A stretch of 64,000 nucleotides of DNA from Gordionus sp. m RMFG-2023 (GCF_954871325.1 NC_088776.1:48316569-48380568), one strand, 5' to 3'; positions 39,014 through 51,961 are shown, counted from the stretch's first letter. A program made the numbers and translations. Notes: generated from the sequence alone by a model not told the origin.

Positions 39014-42000
39014 ATGATTACCAAAAATGAAATTTTAAGAGTACTTAAAGAAAAGTTTGGGCATGAAAATTTTGTTAATGATATTCAATTTCAAGCAATA
39101 AAATCTTTGATAAATGGTAATTATTATAAAAATAATCATTTTTGTTAAATTTTAATGTGAAATTCCATTAATAGTGTAATCAATTACTAAATCTTTTTAA
39201 ATTTAATTTGCATATATGGTATTCAAAAATATAAGTTTAAATTAAAATATAAATTTACATTAATAGTAATTATATCTTATTATAAATTACTACTCTTCTT
39301 ATTTTTATGTTTATTGCTATATAAAAAAATGTATCTTACATTTCTTTTGTGTTTATATTAGATAATAGCTTAAATCTATATATTTTCATTAATTTATAGT
39401 TAGTTAATACAATATATTTTTATTAATTTATTTTAATATTTAATCAATCATTGTATAAATATAGCCTAATTCTCAGTAACCACCTAATATAATTCATAAT
39501 TCTTTTATATATTTTGAAGAACTGTAAGAATTTCTATAAATATTATTTTAAAATGTGGCATGAACTGTACATAAAAGTTGTCATTTTCAAGCTAAGATTT
39601 AAAAAAATTTTTTTTTGGTATACCCTTATTTTTTATCACTACACACTCAACCCATTCCATATTTTAAAATGTTTAATTTTAAGGCCTAACCTGTGTTTTT
39701 ATACTTTGATCATTTTATTTGGTCTATCTTATAAATGGCTTCAAAGAGAAATGAAAAATATGAGAAGTGAATTAATGTCAAATGATCAATTTTGTGATTT
39801 TACAACTGTTTAATTTCTTTATTTAATATTAATTTTTTAAAAGTCTGGCCTAAATTTTTAAAATCATACAATTATCTAGCCCATTCCAAGCTGGGTTGGC
39901 AGATATTTATTATTTTATATTAATGCATAATTTTTTATATATCCAGATTCCAACAAAAATTTGTTTGTATGCATGCCAACTGGTGCTGGTAAGTCATTAT
40001 GTTTCCAGTTACCCATCATGTTCGCACCTCACAATAATTTAGCTATCATTGTTTCACCCTTATTAGCTCTTATACATGATCAAACCACTTATTTAAATTC
40101 AATAGGCCTGCGTGCTGAAACACTAAATTCCTCTATCCCACCTGAAACTCGAAAATCTATTATAAAAGATTTATACAGGCAAATTAATAGCAACTCTAAT
40201 GATGACAGCACCAAAATTATTTCGAACAATGCTTTTCACAGAATGATGAGTAATGCTAATTGTGCTAGTCAGGATCTTAGAAAGAGAAAATATAATAAAA
40301 TCATTACTTCACTTGATTACGAATTCCCCTTTTCATCGTCTAAGAAAAAAAGTAAACCCTCACCAGTTAGCACCATAAAAGACCATTTAGAACTCCCAAA
40401 AATGCAAACCTTATTACCTATAAAATTTTTATACGTTACACCCGAAATGTTGGCAAAGTCTCAATGGTTTTCTGACATTATTAAATCCATGATTGAAAAA
40501 AACTTAATCTCTTACTTTGTGATAGACGAAGCTCACTGTGTTTCCCAATGGGGACACGATTTTAGACCCGATTACCTTAAACTGAAAAACGCCTTAAAAT
40601 TATTTTCTCCTAAACCAACTGCAGAACCACAAAACAAAATATCTAGTATTAATACTACTATCGTCCCTTGCATAGCCTTAACCGCGACCTCTCCTTTTCA
40701 TGTCAGGGATGATATAATAAAATCATTAGGCTTTGAACCACAAACTCTAATTGTACTGAAAACTCCATGCTTTCGATCGAATTTGTTTTACGAAGTTGGG
40801 TTCAGGGATTGCCCTTCTTCCGATCTTAATTCATCATCATCCGAATATGTGGACAATGAAGAATACGATTATAAACAATTAGTTGAATACATCAAAGGTA
40901 TGAAGCAAAGGTTGCGCAACTACAATGCTAAGATTGATCTTGAAACTAACTTAGCAGTAAATACCAGAGATGGGAAAGTCAATGATTGCAAAATCTTGTC
41001 CGGTCTTATCTATTGCCGAACGAGAGAGGAATGTGATACATTGGCTATAAAACTTAATAAAACGGGTATTACTAGCTTATCTTATCATGCTGGTATAAAA
41101 GACAAGGAGAGGCGTGAGATTCAAAATGCTTGGATGCACGATAAGGTTCCCATCATAGTGGCTACCGTCAGTTTCGGAATGGGCATCAATAAATCCAACG
41201 TCCGTTTTGTTGTGCACTGGAATCTTCCTAAATCATTGACTCATTATTATCAAGAATCGGGGAGGGCTGGAAGAGACGGGAAAATGGCTCACTGTCTCCT
41301 ATATTATTCTCTCAAAGATCGCAAGATCGTGTCCTTCTTTAACACCCAGGAAAACAACAAGATGAGATTCAAACATAAGAATTCACCCAAAGACATGTCC
41401 AGCGTTGATAAAAGCATAGAAGCCAAAAAGATAGCCTTTGACGCCATTATTGATTATTGTGAAACCTTAAAATGCAGACATCATTCTATTTCTAAATTCT
41501 TTGGCGACGACAACCCGACATGTGCAAATAGATGCGATTACTGCAGCGCCAACGAACGACTTAAGGCTAGACTTAAACATTTTAAAGATCACAATGAATC
41601 TAAATTCTCCTTGAAAAATAGTAGACCCAACTATTATTCTCGCCCAAACGTAGGGGATCAAAACACAAACGACCAACTTTATGGCCAATGCGATTCAGAA
41701 TCAGATTACGGAGTTGAAAATGAGTTTGATGGTAATGACGGGCTTGGTGAGACGATTAAGGAGGAGTTTAATCGTCGCAAACAGAAGGTAATGCCAATAT
41801 CCAATAAAAAAAATAAAATTTTATCTTCCAACTCCTCCGTTCAAAATATCAAATCCAACACCTCAAATATTTCTGAAGAAATTAAGCTTTATTTAAGGCA
41901 GAAACTAGAGGGAGCCCTCCTCGAGCTATTTACTAAAATGAAGGATCGTACTATAGAGTCAGATTATCCAGAGAATCATGTATATAATACAATTAACGAA

Positions 42001-42282
42001 ACAAAATCTGTGGAAGATATAGCCCTAAAAATCGAAAAAAAACTTTTGCATAATGTCAAAATAGCGAACGTTTATAAAGCTAGAATGTTAAAGGATATTA
42101 AAGAAGTACAAAGGATTCAAGACATTGTATTGAAAAAAGAGGTTTCTTTGCATGAAGGTTACTTAATTCTTGAAGCATTCTTGGAAACGCACTGTTACCA
42201 GTTTAAATCACAATCCTTAACCCAAATTGCACTAAATGTTTCCTCATCCTTTCGTGCAGCCAGTACCTTATTAAAATTATAA
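39014..42282 (+). CDS. RECQL5: RECQL5-type RecQ DNA helicase, two exons
   Basis: A RecQ-family 3'-5' DNA helicase. Human RECQL5 dismantles RAD51 filaments and binds RNA polymerase II. Exon 1 is 39014-39116 ([19 protein letters not shown]); the 830-bp intron joins in phase 1 to exon 2, 39947-42282, for 812 residues. Seen: motif I MPTGAGKS (about 44-51), [10 protein letters not shown], motif [22 protein letters not shown] (about 228-247), [29 protein letters not shown], motif [12 protein letters not shown] (about 470-479) and a four-cysteine zinc site (about 539-567). A KIX-like RNA polymerase II-interacting segment (KVANVYKA-type, here [17 protein letters not shown]) lies at about 675-760. Relative to human RECQL5 there is an insert of about 70 Ser/Asn/Lys-rich residues between motifs Ia and II, and no long C-terminal tail or evident SRI domain. 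AATAAA lies at 42408. Confidence 0.95.
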
Positions 42283-44402
42283 ATTTTTTTAACATTAATT
42301 GCCTTTTCAGGGAACGAATTTTTTTTCAGGTATTTGAATGTGAATGATCACATTAAAAAAAAATAATATTGTAGTATAAATAAAATATAAATCAAGAAAA
42401 TGGTTAAAATAAAGTATGTGCATTTTAAAAATTGTATTTACTTTTCATTATCCGATTAATTATTGTTATACTATAATAAATAATATAATCAAGAATTTGG
42501 TATAATTTTACTTGTAAAATTAAGATTTTATTACCTAATAGAATATGATTTTTCAGGATTGATATTTGATTTTTAGTTAGAATATCATATCACATTGTGT
42601 AGTATAACATGAATTTTTTTATAGTGTTATTCCTAGAGATGGAACAAAAGGGTTCTCAGCACGCCTAAATCTAATTAGAACACAGCATTTTTGCTTTTAA
42701 ACACACCAATTTTTTTTTTATAAAATGGTTGTAACCAGGGCGTGCCCTAATTTTCTTTTTTTAAGATTCAGGCTCATATTTAATTTTTCTGTTAAACAAA
42801 AGTATCTTCATTTCAAGGTATAAAATTCATCTTGTATTTTTATGGATACATCAAATCTAGACAATATTCCAAAGTGTATTGTGGCCGTATTTGTTATACC
42901 AAATGTTTGTGTTAATATCGGGTCATTCCATATCAAATCTATAAAAATACATATGATTTTTGGTCTATCACTTTAGATTGATTGTATGAGATATAGTATA
43001 TAAATAAAGGCTCATGTAACCCACCACTTCTCCTAGCCTTTTTAGGAAGCTAGAAGCATAATAAATGACCTTTTTGACACCTGTGTGGTAGTTAGTACCA
43101 TGGATCCATGTAGCCCAGGGACCGTGTGGCCCATGGCCCGTTAAATTATCAATATAATATTAATATTGTCCATAGCTCAAAAATGTTAATTTTTTTATTC
43201 TTTATTTCCCCCTAAATACAACAAAACGGTAAGAAAAAATTTAAAAATAATGGTAAGAGGTAACAACGAAATTATTTTTTGTATCACTTTATTATAAGCT
43301 ATGAAAAATTTTTCAAAATCAAGCCGTAATTTAGAATCCTGATATATTGGAATCCTTCATAATTTTTGTATCATAATTGGAAATTAGTTCCTAAATGTTT
43401 CATAATCATATCATGTTTTCAAGTGCTGTAAACATTTCTAAAACAATCAAACCTGGTCAACGTTGATTGACAAAAATCGAATAAATTCACGTTTAACGTT
43501 CATTCAATAAAAAAGGAGCACGTTCGTTCAAAACTTTATGAAGAATTTTTTTTTGAAAAATAAATGATTTACATTTTTAACAATAATTTAGCCATTTATA
43601 AAATTAATAGTTTATTTTGATATATATAATATAAATACAATGTATTATAATGAATAAAAAAATTATTTTACCTATAAAAATTATTTTACATTTTCATTTT
43701 TTAATATATAAAAACTTTTATATATCATAAAATTTATGAATTTGATACTTTAAATTGTGTTCAACAATTAAAATATAAAACCCTTGATAAAAAAGTAAAA
43801 ATAATAGTGATTAGATTTTAATTAAAGAATTCCACTAAAAATAAATAAATTTTATATTAATTAATTTTAGAGCTGTAGAGTATCGATAAAAGTAACGTCG
43901 TTATCATTTTTAAGGAAGGAACGCAATTCGTTACTTGTTGCAAAAGGTAACGAGTTAATTTTTTGACTAATGTAACGCAAAACGTTACATTAAATATTTT
44001 TAAAAAAATAAGGAAATATATTTTTTTATATATATTTTTTATAAATAATTTTAGCCGAGTTTTTAATTCAGATCAACCGTCAAAGTTCTTCATTTTTAGT
44101 TTATTACATTTTTGTTTTTGAATTTTATATCAATATTGTTCTAATCAATATTGTTAATCTAATTAATATTGAATAATGAAGGTTCTTAAAATATTTTAAA
44201 TACAGTCTCTCAATTTTATAATACAACCCTTACATCCTCTCCGCCAGTCGAATGTATAATTAGCTGAGAACTAAGCTCTCTTGTTTATCTGTTCAAAATT
44301 TTGAAAGTCAATTTATAAAAGTATTTTAGTAGTATTTCTTTTTTTGACCTCATTGAGTTCCTTTAAACGTAATGAATAATGCGTTTTTGAGGGAATATTT
44401 AC
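42283..44402. other. intergenic downstream of the helicase gene
   Basis: AT-rich. GGGTCATTCCATATCAAATC near 42920-42945 resembles the terminus of the foldback element at 46911-51961. TAACG-rich inverted words at 43880-43995 suggest another miniature element. No coding frame. Confidence 0.45.
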
Positions 44403-44626
44403 TAGTGTTGTTAAACGGCTTGTTTTGAGCCGATTTTTGAAAACAGCTAACTCAATATTTTAGCTAGAAATATATTGCCTAAGCCTCGAGATTTCTATAA
44501 TTTATGTTCTTGACCTTTGTTCCTTCTATGAACAAAATCTTCAGGCTTTCGTAATAATTTTCTGGGTGAAATATTGAGTTAGCCGTTTCTAAAAATCGGC
44601 TTAAGACAAGCCGTTTAACAACACTA
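44403..44626. mobile_element. palindromic miniature element (GTTGTTAAACGGC family), best copy
   Basis: A 224-bp element, nearly a full palindrome: TAGTGTTGTTAAACGGCTTG at the left and its complement at the right. The flanking 8-mers ATATTTAC and ACCTTTAC agree in 6 of 8 positions, compatible with a hAT origin. Noncoding. Confidence 0.75.
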
Positions 44627-44711
44627 ACCTTTACAGCACTAACTATCATATAATCTAAAATAAATTATTAATAGACTACTTTATATTATATAAATTAATT
44701 AATATTAAAAT

Positions 44712-45254
44712 CAGGGACCCGGAGTAACCGTAACCAACCTTTGAACCATTATAAACCGTTATAAATATCAGAACCGTAACCGTAATCGAACCGAAATAAT
44801 AATTTTTTGAAGGAGTAAAAAGAACCTTTATAAAAAAAGGTTAAACCGGTTCAGATTTTATATTTTAGGAATCAAATAAATTTGAATATCCAAAATTATA
44901 TTAACTTGCTCTTATAGTACTGGCGGTTCCCGCAACACAAGTTTCTGTAGAAAGGGTCTTTTCGGGGCTAAAATTTGTATCCATTTATATTAGAAAATAT
45001 ATTACTTATAATATATTTAAAAATGAATTATTATGAATCTTATATATTTTTTATATATAATTCATAGATGCTTATAATAAAAATAAATTAGACGATGGCG
45101 TTGCTTCAATAAAAAAAAATTTCTAACCGTAATGAACCTTTATAATTAGCTGAACCGAACCTTTGTAAATTTTTTCTTAAGAACCGTAACCAAAACGTAA
45201 CCATTATAATTTTTTACATACTGAATTGTAACCAAATAACGGTTCGGGTCCCTG
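44712..45254. mobile_element. hAT deletion derivative (543 bp) with a transposase scrap
   Basis: The ends CAGGGACCCGGA...TTCGGGTCCCTG lie inside a perfect 8-bp target duplication ATTAAAAT (44704-44711 and 45255-45262). AACCGTAACC-type subterminal repeats occur on both sides. The plus strand at about 44907-44995 reads LIVLAVPATQVSVERVFSGL, the hAT dimerisation motif, so it derives from an autonomous hAT by internal deletion. Confidence 0.88.
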
Positions 45255-46910
45255 ATTAAAATCAAATGCCTTTTTAAATTAGAACCTGAAGATTTTGCTA
45301 TTATACTTTTTAAATTCTATCCTTACAATTGATATAGAATTAGTTCCTTGAATATAGAATGTTAATGTAAAATATATTTATAATATTCGGGCCATGATAA
45401 TAGGGCTGTGCCGATATTTATTATCAGATCGGCACCGATATTTGGCGTTTTCAAAAAATATCCGACAGAGCCGATATTTTTTGAAAGCCGATCCGATACT
45501 TTTTATTGTTTTTGGTTATTTTAAGAATCATATAATTTTATTTTATAAATAATTTCATAATAATAAATTTATAAAAGGAACTAAAATACAATTTACTTGT
45601 AATGTTTACAAAATAGTTTAAAACTTTACACTATTTTTTATTACATTATCCGGAACAAGAAAAGGTTTTTAAAATATCTAACGAGTCAAGTTCAATCACG
45701 ATTTAATTTAGCCAATTTTAAAAATGGTTAACCCAAGATTTTGGTCAAAAGTAAATTACCCATGTTTATTGATCTTGCCCACAGATGGCAGAGAGGTTTG
45801 GACTTCTCTTGGCGAAATTTCGAGGCTTAGGTATTAATATTTTGGTTAAAATTTTGATTTAGCTCTTTTTAATAATGGGCTAAATGGAGCTATTTGACAA
45901 CACTACATTCATCCATAAACATTGCAAATATTTTAAATGGTATTAACTTCTGGAGACAAAAATAAATAAAATACATTTAATCATTCGTAAAAAGTTGGTC
46001 TTTTTAAATAGAAAAGAAATATTGACATTGATATAAAAATAGATGGTAAATAAAAATTAATTGATTTTTTTAGTTATTGGATCGAATCGGTGAAAAATTT
46101 ATGGATTGAAGATTTTGCCATAGATGGCACAAAGGTTTGGACATCTATTAGCGGAATCTCTAGGCTTAGGTAAATTTTCTGTCTAAATGATTTAGTTAGC
46201 TGTTTTTAAAAATCGGCTCAAAAGGAGCGATTTTGCATTACTACACATGTATGAATATTAAATCACTATTTGATTTACAAGGGGCAATATCGGAGTCTCT
46301 AACTCTTTAAAAGAATTAACTTGCATACTTGGAACAACTGATCATGATGCTATCCATTAATGAGATCTGGAGGAAATTTCTGGATGATGTTTTCAAAATC
46401 ATACCATACAACTTATAACATGTTTTTTATTAATAACAAATGCATGGCATGACTTTTGTGTAAATGAGGTGATTGAGTTGCTTAGGACCAGTAATAAACT
46501 CGAATTTTCCTAGGATAAGGTTTCCACAAAAAACGAGATAAAATTATGTATTTCATTTGCCACTTAATTAAATGCATTAAAAAAATATATAGTATTTTTA
46601 TATTTGCATGAAAGAATTTACAAATTTGAACATGTTCTTTTAAAAATGAACATTGAACACAAACGTATTTAATTTTTGCATGAAGTACAATCGAAGAAAA
46701 TATTGCAAAAATAGCAATATACTAAAGTTCATAAAGTGGCTAATAATCTTTTAACAGTTCAGATATAAATTAGAATTTTAGAAATGATAGTAAATTACCT
46801 ACAAATTATTTTATAAAATCACGAGGCTCAAACTGGTCAGAGGAATTTTAGCAATTCGGCTAAGATAGAAGATCATTCAATTGTTTACACTTAATAAAAA
46901 ATAATAATTT
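45255..46910. other. intergenic with two further palindromic-family copies
   Basis: GTGCCGATA...CGGCACCGATA repeat sequence at 45405-45500. Diverged copies of the GTTGTTAAACGGC family at about 45683-45905 (ending TTTGACAACACTA) and 46100-46247 share words such as AGATGGCA, AGGTTTGGAC and AGGCTTAGGT. No gene. Confidence 0.5.
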
Positions 46911-48107
46911 GGATCCATAGCTTAAGGGTAATTCCATGAGAAATCGACCAGTTATAAGGCCGATCATCACAAAAATAGATGAAACTTGGCATGTTAGCTA
47001 TTTATGTTGTAAAGTTAATAAAATCAAAATTTTAGAGTGCTGGCTCAATCAGATCCAAAGATAGAAACCTTCAAAGTAGAAAATCGCGAAGTGCGAGATT
47101 TCATTAAATCTAGTTTTTTTAAAATACTTAAGATGGAGTTACAATTTATATATCATTTTATAGCCCTTAAAATTTTACATTGGAAAATATCGAAAAAAAA
47201 TTAAAAAATTCCAATTGTTTTCTTATTTCCTGTGAAAATAAAAAATTAACATTGTTAGGAAGGGATTTTTTTTAGGTATTGATTTTCTCTAAAAATGTTT
47301 TTACCTTTATATTAAACGATTTAATAAAAAATCTCGATAGCCATTTTTGTTTTTTAAATTTTATTAAAATTTTATTATTTTTATAAATAAAAAAGGTAAT
47401 ATAGATGGCGTTATATTTAAAAAGATTTTATAAATTGATATATTTAATAAAAATATGTATTATATTGGTTTTAAAATTAAATAAATCGATTAAATATAAT
47501 CAATATGATATCCTGGGACAATAAGTAAGGAAGCTGCCCTTACGGATATGGTCATTAGGTTGATATATTTTAAAATAAACATATTTTAAGATTTTATATA
47601 CAATTATATAAAAAAAACTTGTTTTAATCTCATCCCATTTGCGCTGAGGCGATAATTTGTAGGTACATCCTGTGACTGTTATGGGATCTATAATCGTTAT
47701 TATTTGATTAATGGGCAGCCATATCTTTTCCTCAATTATGGGATAAAAGAAGGATGGTGATGGTTTATGGGGTGTAAAAAGGAAATATATATCTCCTCAG
47801 TAATTTCATTCTTTTTTAGTACTGTGGCTAACCACCAAAAATCGTCATAAATACATGTTACGAATCTTTTAATATCAGAAAAAGAGAAATTATCGGCCTT
47901 TAAGATATTGTTAATTTGAAAGTCCTCTTCATATGAATATATTTTTGATTTAAGTTTACTTAAAACTCAAAGGAACAGGTCCGTGAAGTTGGCATAAAGA
48001 CTTGAGGTACATTTGACAAATGTAGGACAGATGAATGATATAAATTTCAAGTAAATTAAAAATAACTATCACTAAATAATTGACCTTGAAATATTTATTT
48101 ATTGACT

Positions 48108-48739
48108 TATTTTGCTAATAACTCACGAGCAGTTAATTATGCTGAAATACGGTTAAAAGATTCTTTAGGTTCAATTAAAGGGGTACACATTGGCATAGAT
48201 ATTTGTAATTGCACCTCATTTTTATAAAAATACCGCTTACCACGCTTCTCAAATGGATGGATATAACTTGGTTACGGTGAATGATAAGGATATCGGGTTT
48301 TGAGAATATTATAGTACAAATTGAATACTAAATAATGGCCAAGTTTCAGAAAATGAACCTTTTTATTTTCGGTTTTGGCAAATTGCCAACACTTTCCTTT
48401 TTGCTGATAAATCACGAGCGGTTGATTCTGTTAATATACGGTTAAAAGATTCTTCAAGTTCAAATAAAGGGCTACACATTAGCATAGCTATTGGTAAATG
48501 CACCTCATTTTTTAAAAAATTCCGCCTACTTCACATTTCTAAAATAAATGGATATAACTAGGTTACGGTGAGTGATACGGATATCGGGTTTGAGAATATT
48601 ATGGTACAAATTGAATACTAAATAATTGCTAAGTTTTAAAAAATTTCACACTTTCCTTATTTTGCTCATAACTCACGAACGGTTCATTCTACTGATGTCC
48701 GGATAGAAGTGCAATTAAGAATCTAAATAATGGCATAAC
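48108..48739 (+). repeat. tandem repeat (~260-290-bp unit, ~2.4 copies) at the foldback core
   Basis: Units begin TTTGCTxATAACTCACGA at about 48111, 48399 and 48661. They share TACGGTTAAAAGATTCTT, GCACCTCATTTTT, GGATATAACTxGGTTACGGT, GATATCGGGTTT and TACAAATTGAATACTAAATA. The third unit is partial. The repeat fills the spacer between the inverted arms. Confidence 0.85.
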
Positions 48740-49226
48740 TTTTGTCAATTGCACCTCAAGTCGTTATGCCAACTTCACGGACCTGTTCCTTTGAGTTTTA
48801 AGTAAACTTAAATCAAAAATATATTCATATGAAGAGGACTTTAAAATTAACAATATCTTAAATGCCGATAATTTCTTTTTTGCTGATATTAAAGGATTCG
48901 TAATATGTGTTTATGACGATTTTTGGTGGTTAGCCACAGTACTAAAAAAGATTGAAATTACTGAGGAGATATATATTTCTTTTTACACCCCATGTACTAT
49001 AACCATCCTTGTTTTACCCCATAATTTAGGTAAAGATATGGTTGCCCATTAATCAAATAATAACGATTATAGACCCCATAACAATGACAGGACGTACCTA
49101 CAAATTGTTACCTAAGCGCAAAATGAGATAAAACTAAAACAAGTAGTTTTTTTATAATTGTTTGTATATAAAATCTTAAAATGTTTATTTAAAAATATAT
49201 CGTCCTAATAACCATATCCGTATGGG

Positions 49227-51348
49227 CAGGGTTGGGAAAATTTTCAGAAAATTGTATTCGGATACAGATACAGATACTTTATAAAATTTTGTATTTAAGA
49301 TACAAGATACTAGATACTTTAGAAAAATTTTAATAAGATATAAGATACAAGATACTTGTATTTTTTTAAAAAAAAGTATCTAAGATACAAGATACTTTTT
49401 AAAAAAACTTTAAATAGTCAAAATCAAAATGTATAAAGCTTTATTTCTTATCTATAATATAAATTTATAAAAAAATATTTAAAATAAATTGTAGAAAATA
49501 ACAAATTTATTATAAAAGATAATGCGATATTCCATTTAATAATTATATAATTAGTAAATAATAATAAATCAGAATCATAAATCAGCATTATTTTTTAATA
49601 TTATTAATTTTTCAAATGATTTATCGTTCAATCTTTGACGATTTGGTCTATCAACCATATTAGCAAAGCTAAATAATCTTTCAACGGGGGCTGAGGAGGG
49701 TAATATTGTGTTATATTTATTAAATATTTCTTTTATATATTTAAAACTATTTAACATATTTATACTCCGCATGTCATCTTTCATATAATTTAGTACCTAT
49801 TTCAATATCATTTATTTAATTATTAGAATTGGATGTGGTACTTTTAAGGAAAAAGTAATCATCATCTTCATCAATTAAAGATTTTGTTGAAGTATAAATT
49901 TCAATATTATTTTTAAAAACAATTAAAACTTCATGTAATAACAAATCCTGAAGGTATTTTTTTCTTTTTCACCATCAATCCAACGATTTTTAAAATAGGG
50001 ATGAGAAATAGTTGCCAAAAATGCACTTTTAACATTGTTATCAAAATCATATATAATTTTAAATCTTATATTTAAATAATTTTCTATGGCAACAGCTAAT
50101 GGTTTGCAAAATTGTAGATTGGTTTGAATAAATTTGTAATTTTTTTTAACGACATTTAAAATTGGAGCTGATTCTCCATAATAGCAGTTGATTTCACTCT
50201 GTATTTTGTCAATCGCTATAGCCAATGGGGCCATTATATTGCAATATTTTTATAAATATTGAATTTCAATATCTCTTAATTTAGGAAATTCTAATTTTTG
50301 ACATAATTTAGGAAGTTCGCCTTTAAATTTTAATAAACTATGAAGACTATCATACAAACTATTTCATCTAGTGCAGCAAGGTGTAACTTTGCCTAAAACT
50401 GCTTTGATAAGTTCTGCAGTTTTAGGCCTATTATTTGCATTCCATAGCTTAGTACATTTAGCTATTGCAGGATGATGAATTTTAGAAATGTTAGGAGAAT
50501 CCTTAATAGCTCTCTCGACATCTGTTGTGGCAATTTTATCGTATGGCACAAACAACGAATGTGTTGTGGCAATGTTATTGAGGCTTCTTTAAACCCTTAA
50601 ATAAACAAATAAATAATTTTATTTGAATAAAATTTTTTACAAAATTTACAATATCATAATAAATTTTAAAGAAGTATTAAATAATACTTTCAATGATTTC
50701 GAATTCTATACATTCATCATCATTGATGTCAAAGTCATTCTCTACAGCTTCCATAGAATATTCAAACTCCTTGAAAGCTTTTCTTAAAGTTAGAGCCGTT
50801 ATCTGTAACAGTTGCTATAACTTTTTCGTCAATACCAAAGTCACGATGAATTTCTTTATTATGATCATCTTGAAGTACTTCAAAAAATTTGCCATTAAGT
50901 ATGCTTAGTTTAAATTTATTGTTATAATTTTCGGTTGAAGAATCATCTGAAGACGAAGATAAAGATATTATTCTATTTTCTTCTTCCATAATTTTAAAAT
51001 AGACAGATATAAAACGATTCAAATATGGTAGTTCTAATTATTAGCAAATTGCTATATGACGACCAACGTCATATATCAAAAATTATCTTAAAATATCTAA
51101 ATTTTGATTAAATTTTTCATTTAAATCTTAAAACAATATCATTTTAAATTTGAATACTATTTAAATTAACCAATGTAAATTTTTTTTAAAGTATCTGTAT
51201 CTTTTTGAATACAAAGTTGGTTAAGATACAAATACTTTTAAATAATATGTATCTTAGATACTGGATACAAGATACTTTCCAAAATTTAAAAAAAGATACA
51301 AATCTTGTATATCTTAGATACAAATATCCGCCATACTGCCCAACCCTG
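49227..51348 (-). mobile_element. hAT transposon inserted in the foldback element, decayed
   Basis: The 10-bp inverted ends CAGGGTTGGG...CCCAACCCTG are flanked by a perfect 8-bp target duplication CGTATGGG at 49219-49226 and 51349-51356. Both ends carry arrays of AGATACAAGATAC words (49260-49400 and 51200-51330), probable transposase-binding repeats. It is 2122 bp, with a transposase relic on the minus strand. Confidence 0.93.
49575..51022 (-). pseudogene. hAT transposase relic
   Basis: Four separate minus-strand pieces in N-to-C order: 50762-51022 (includes IATVTDNGSNFKKSF, the catalytic-core Asp motif VTDNGSN), 50364-50555 (AKCTKLWNANNRPKTAEL, the core region with TLW-like spacing), 49923-50234 (AIENYLNIRFKIIYDF and ATISHPYFKNRW) and 49575-49784 (the dimerisation domain ILPSSAPVERLFSFANMV, then NRQRL). 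Frame changes and stops between them mean it is inactive. The N-terminal DNA-binding finger is not recognisable. Confidence 0.85.
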
Positions 51349-51961
51349 CGTATGGGCAGCTTCCTTACCTATTGTCCTTGGATATGATATTGATTATATT
51401 ATATCGATTTATTTAATTTTAATACCAATATAATACATATTTTTATTAAATATATCATATTATAAAATCTTTTAAAATATAACGCCATCTATATTACCTT
51501 ATTTTATTTATAAAAATAAACAAAAATGGCTATCGAAATTTTTTATTAAATCGTTTAATATAAAGGTAAAAACATTTTTAGAGAAAATCAACACCTAAAA
51601 ATAATCCTTCCTAACAATGTTAATTTTTTATTTTTACAGGAAATAAGAAAACACTTGGATATTTTTTTCGATATTTTCCAATATAAAATTTTAAGGGCTA
51701 TAAAATGATATATAATTTGTAACTCTATCTTAAGTATTTAAAAAAAAAACAAGATTTAATGAAATCTCGCACTTCGCGTTTTTCGACTTTGAGGGCGTAT
51801 ATCTTTGGATCTGATTGAGCTAGCACTTTAAATTTTAATTTTATTAACATATACAAAATAAATAACTATCATGCCAAGTTTCGTTCATTTTAAAGATGGT
51901 CATCTTAAAATTTGGTTTTTTTGGTCAATTTGACGTGGAATGACCCTTAAGCCATTGGTCC

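Larger units (their letters stand above)
46911..51961. mobile_element. foldback element with ~1.1-kb inverted arms and tandem core
   Basis: The left arm (46911 to about 48022) is the inverted counterpart of the right arm (about 48740-49226, continuing at 51349-51961). The arms begin GGATCCATAGCTTAAGGGT and, inverted, GGACCAATGGCTTAAGGGTC. Similarity is continuous but imperfect over matched landmarks: GCTTCCTTAC near 47530 and 51359, GGTTAGCCACAG near 47825 and 48928, GGAACAGGTCCGTGAAGTTG near 47972 and 48785. The right arm is split by a hAT transposon (49227-51348). Removing it leaves about 2.9 kb. No transposase is encoded in the arms, so it is non-autonomous; no clean target duplication was found. 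Confidence 0.85.

Noticed and set aside
39514-39813. 99-codon open frame inside the helicase intron
   Set aside because: It lies wholly between the donor at 39117 and the acceptor at 39946, has AT-rich low-complexity text, and the exon pair around it joins perfectly.
41467-41688. Minus-strand frame within the helicase exon
   Set aside because: Antisense shadow of the zinc-binding region of the helicase.
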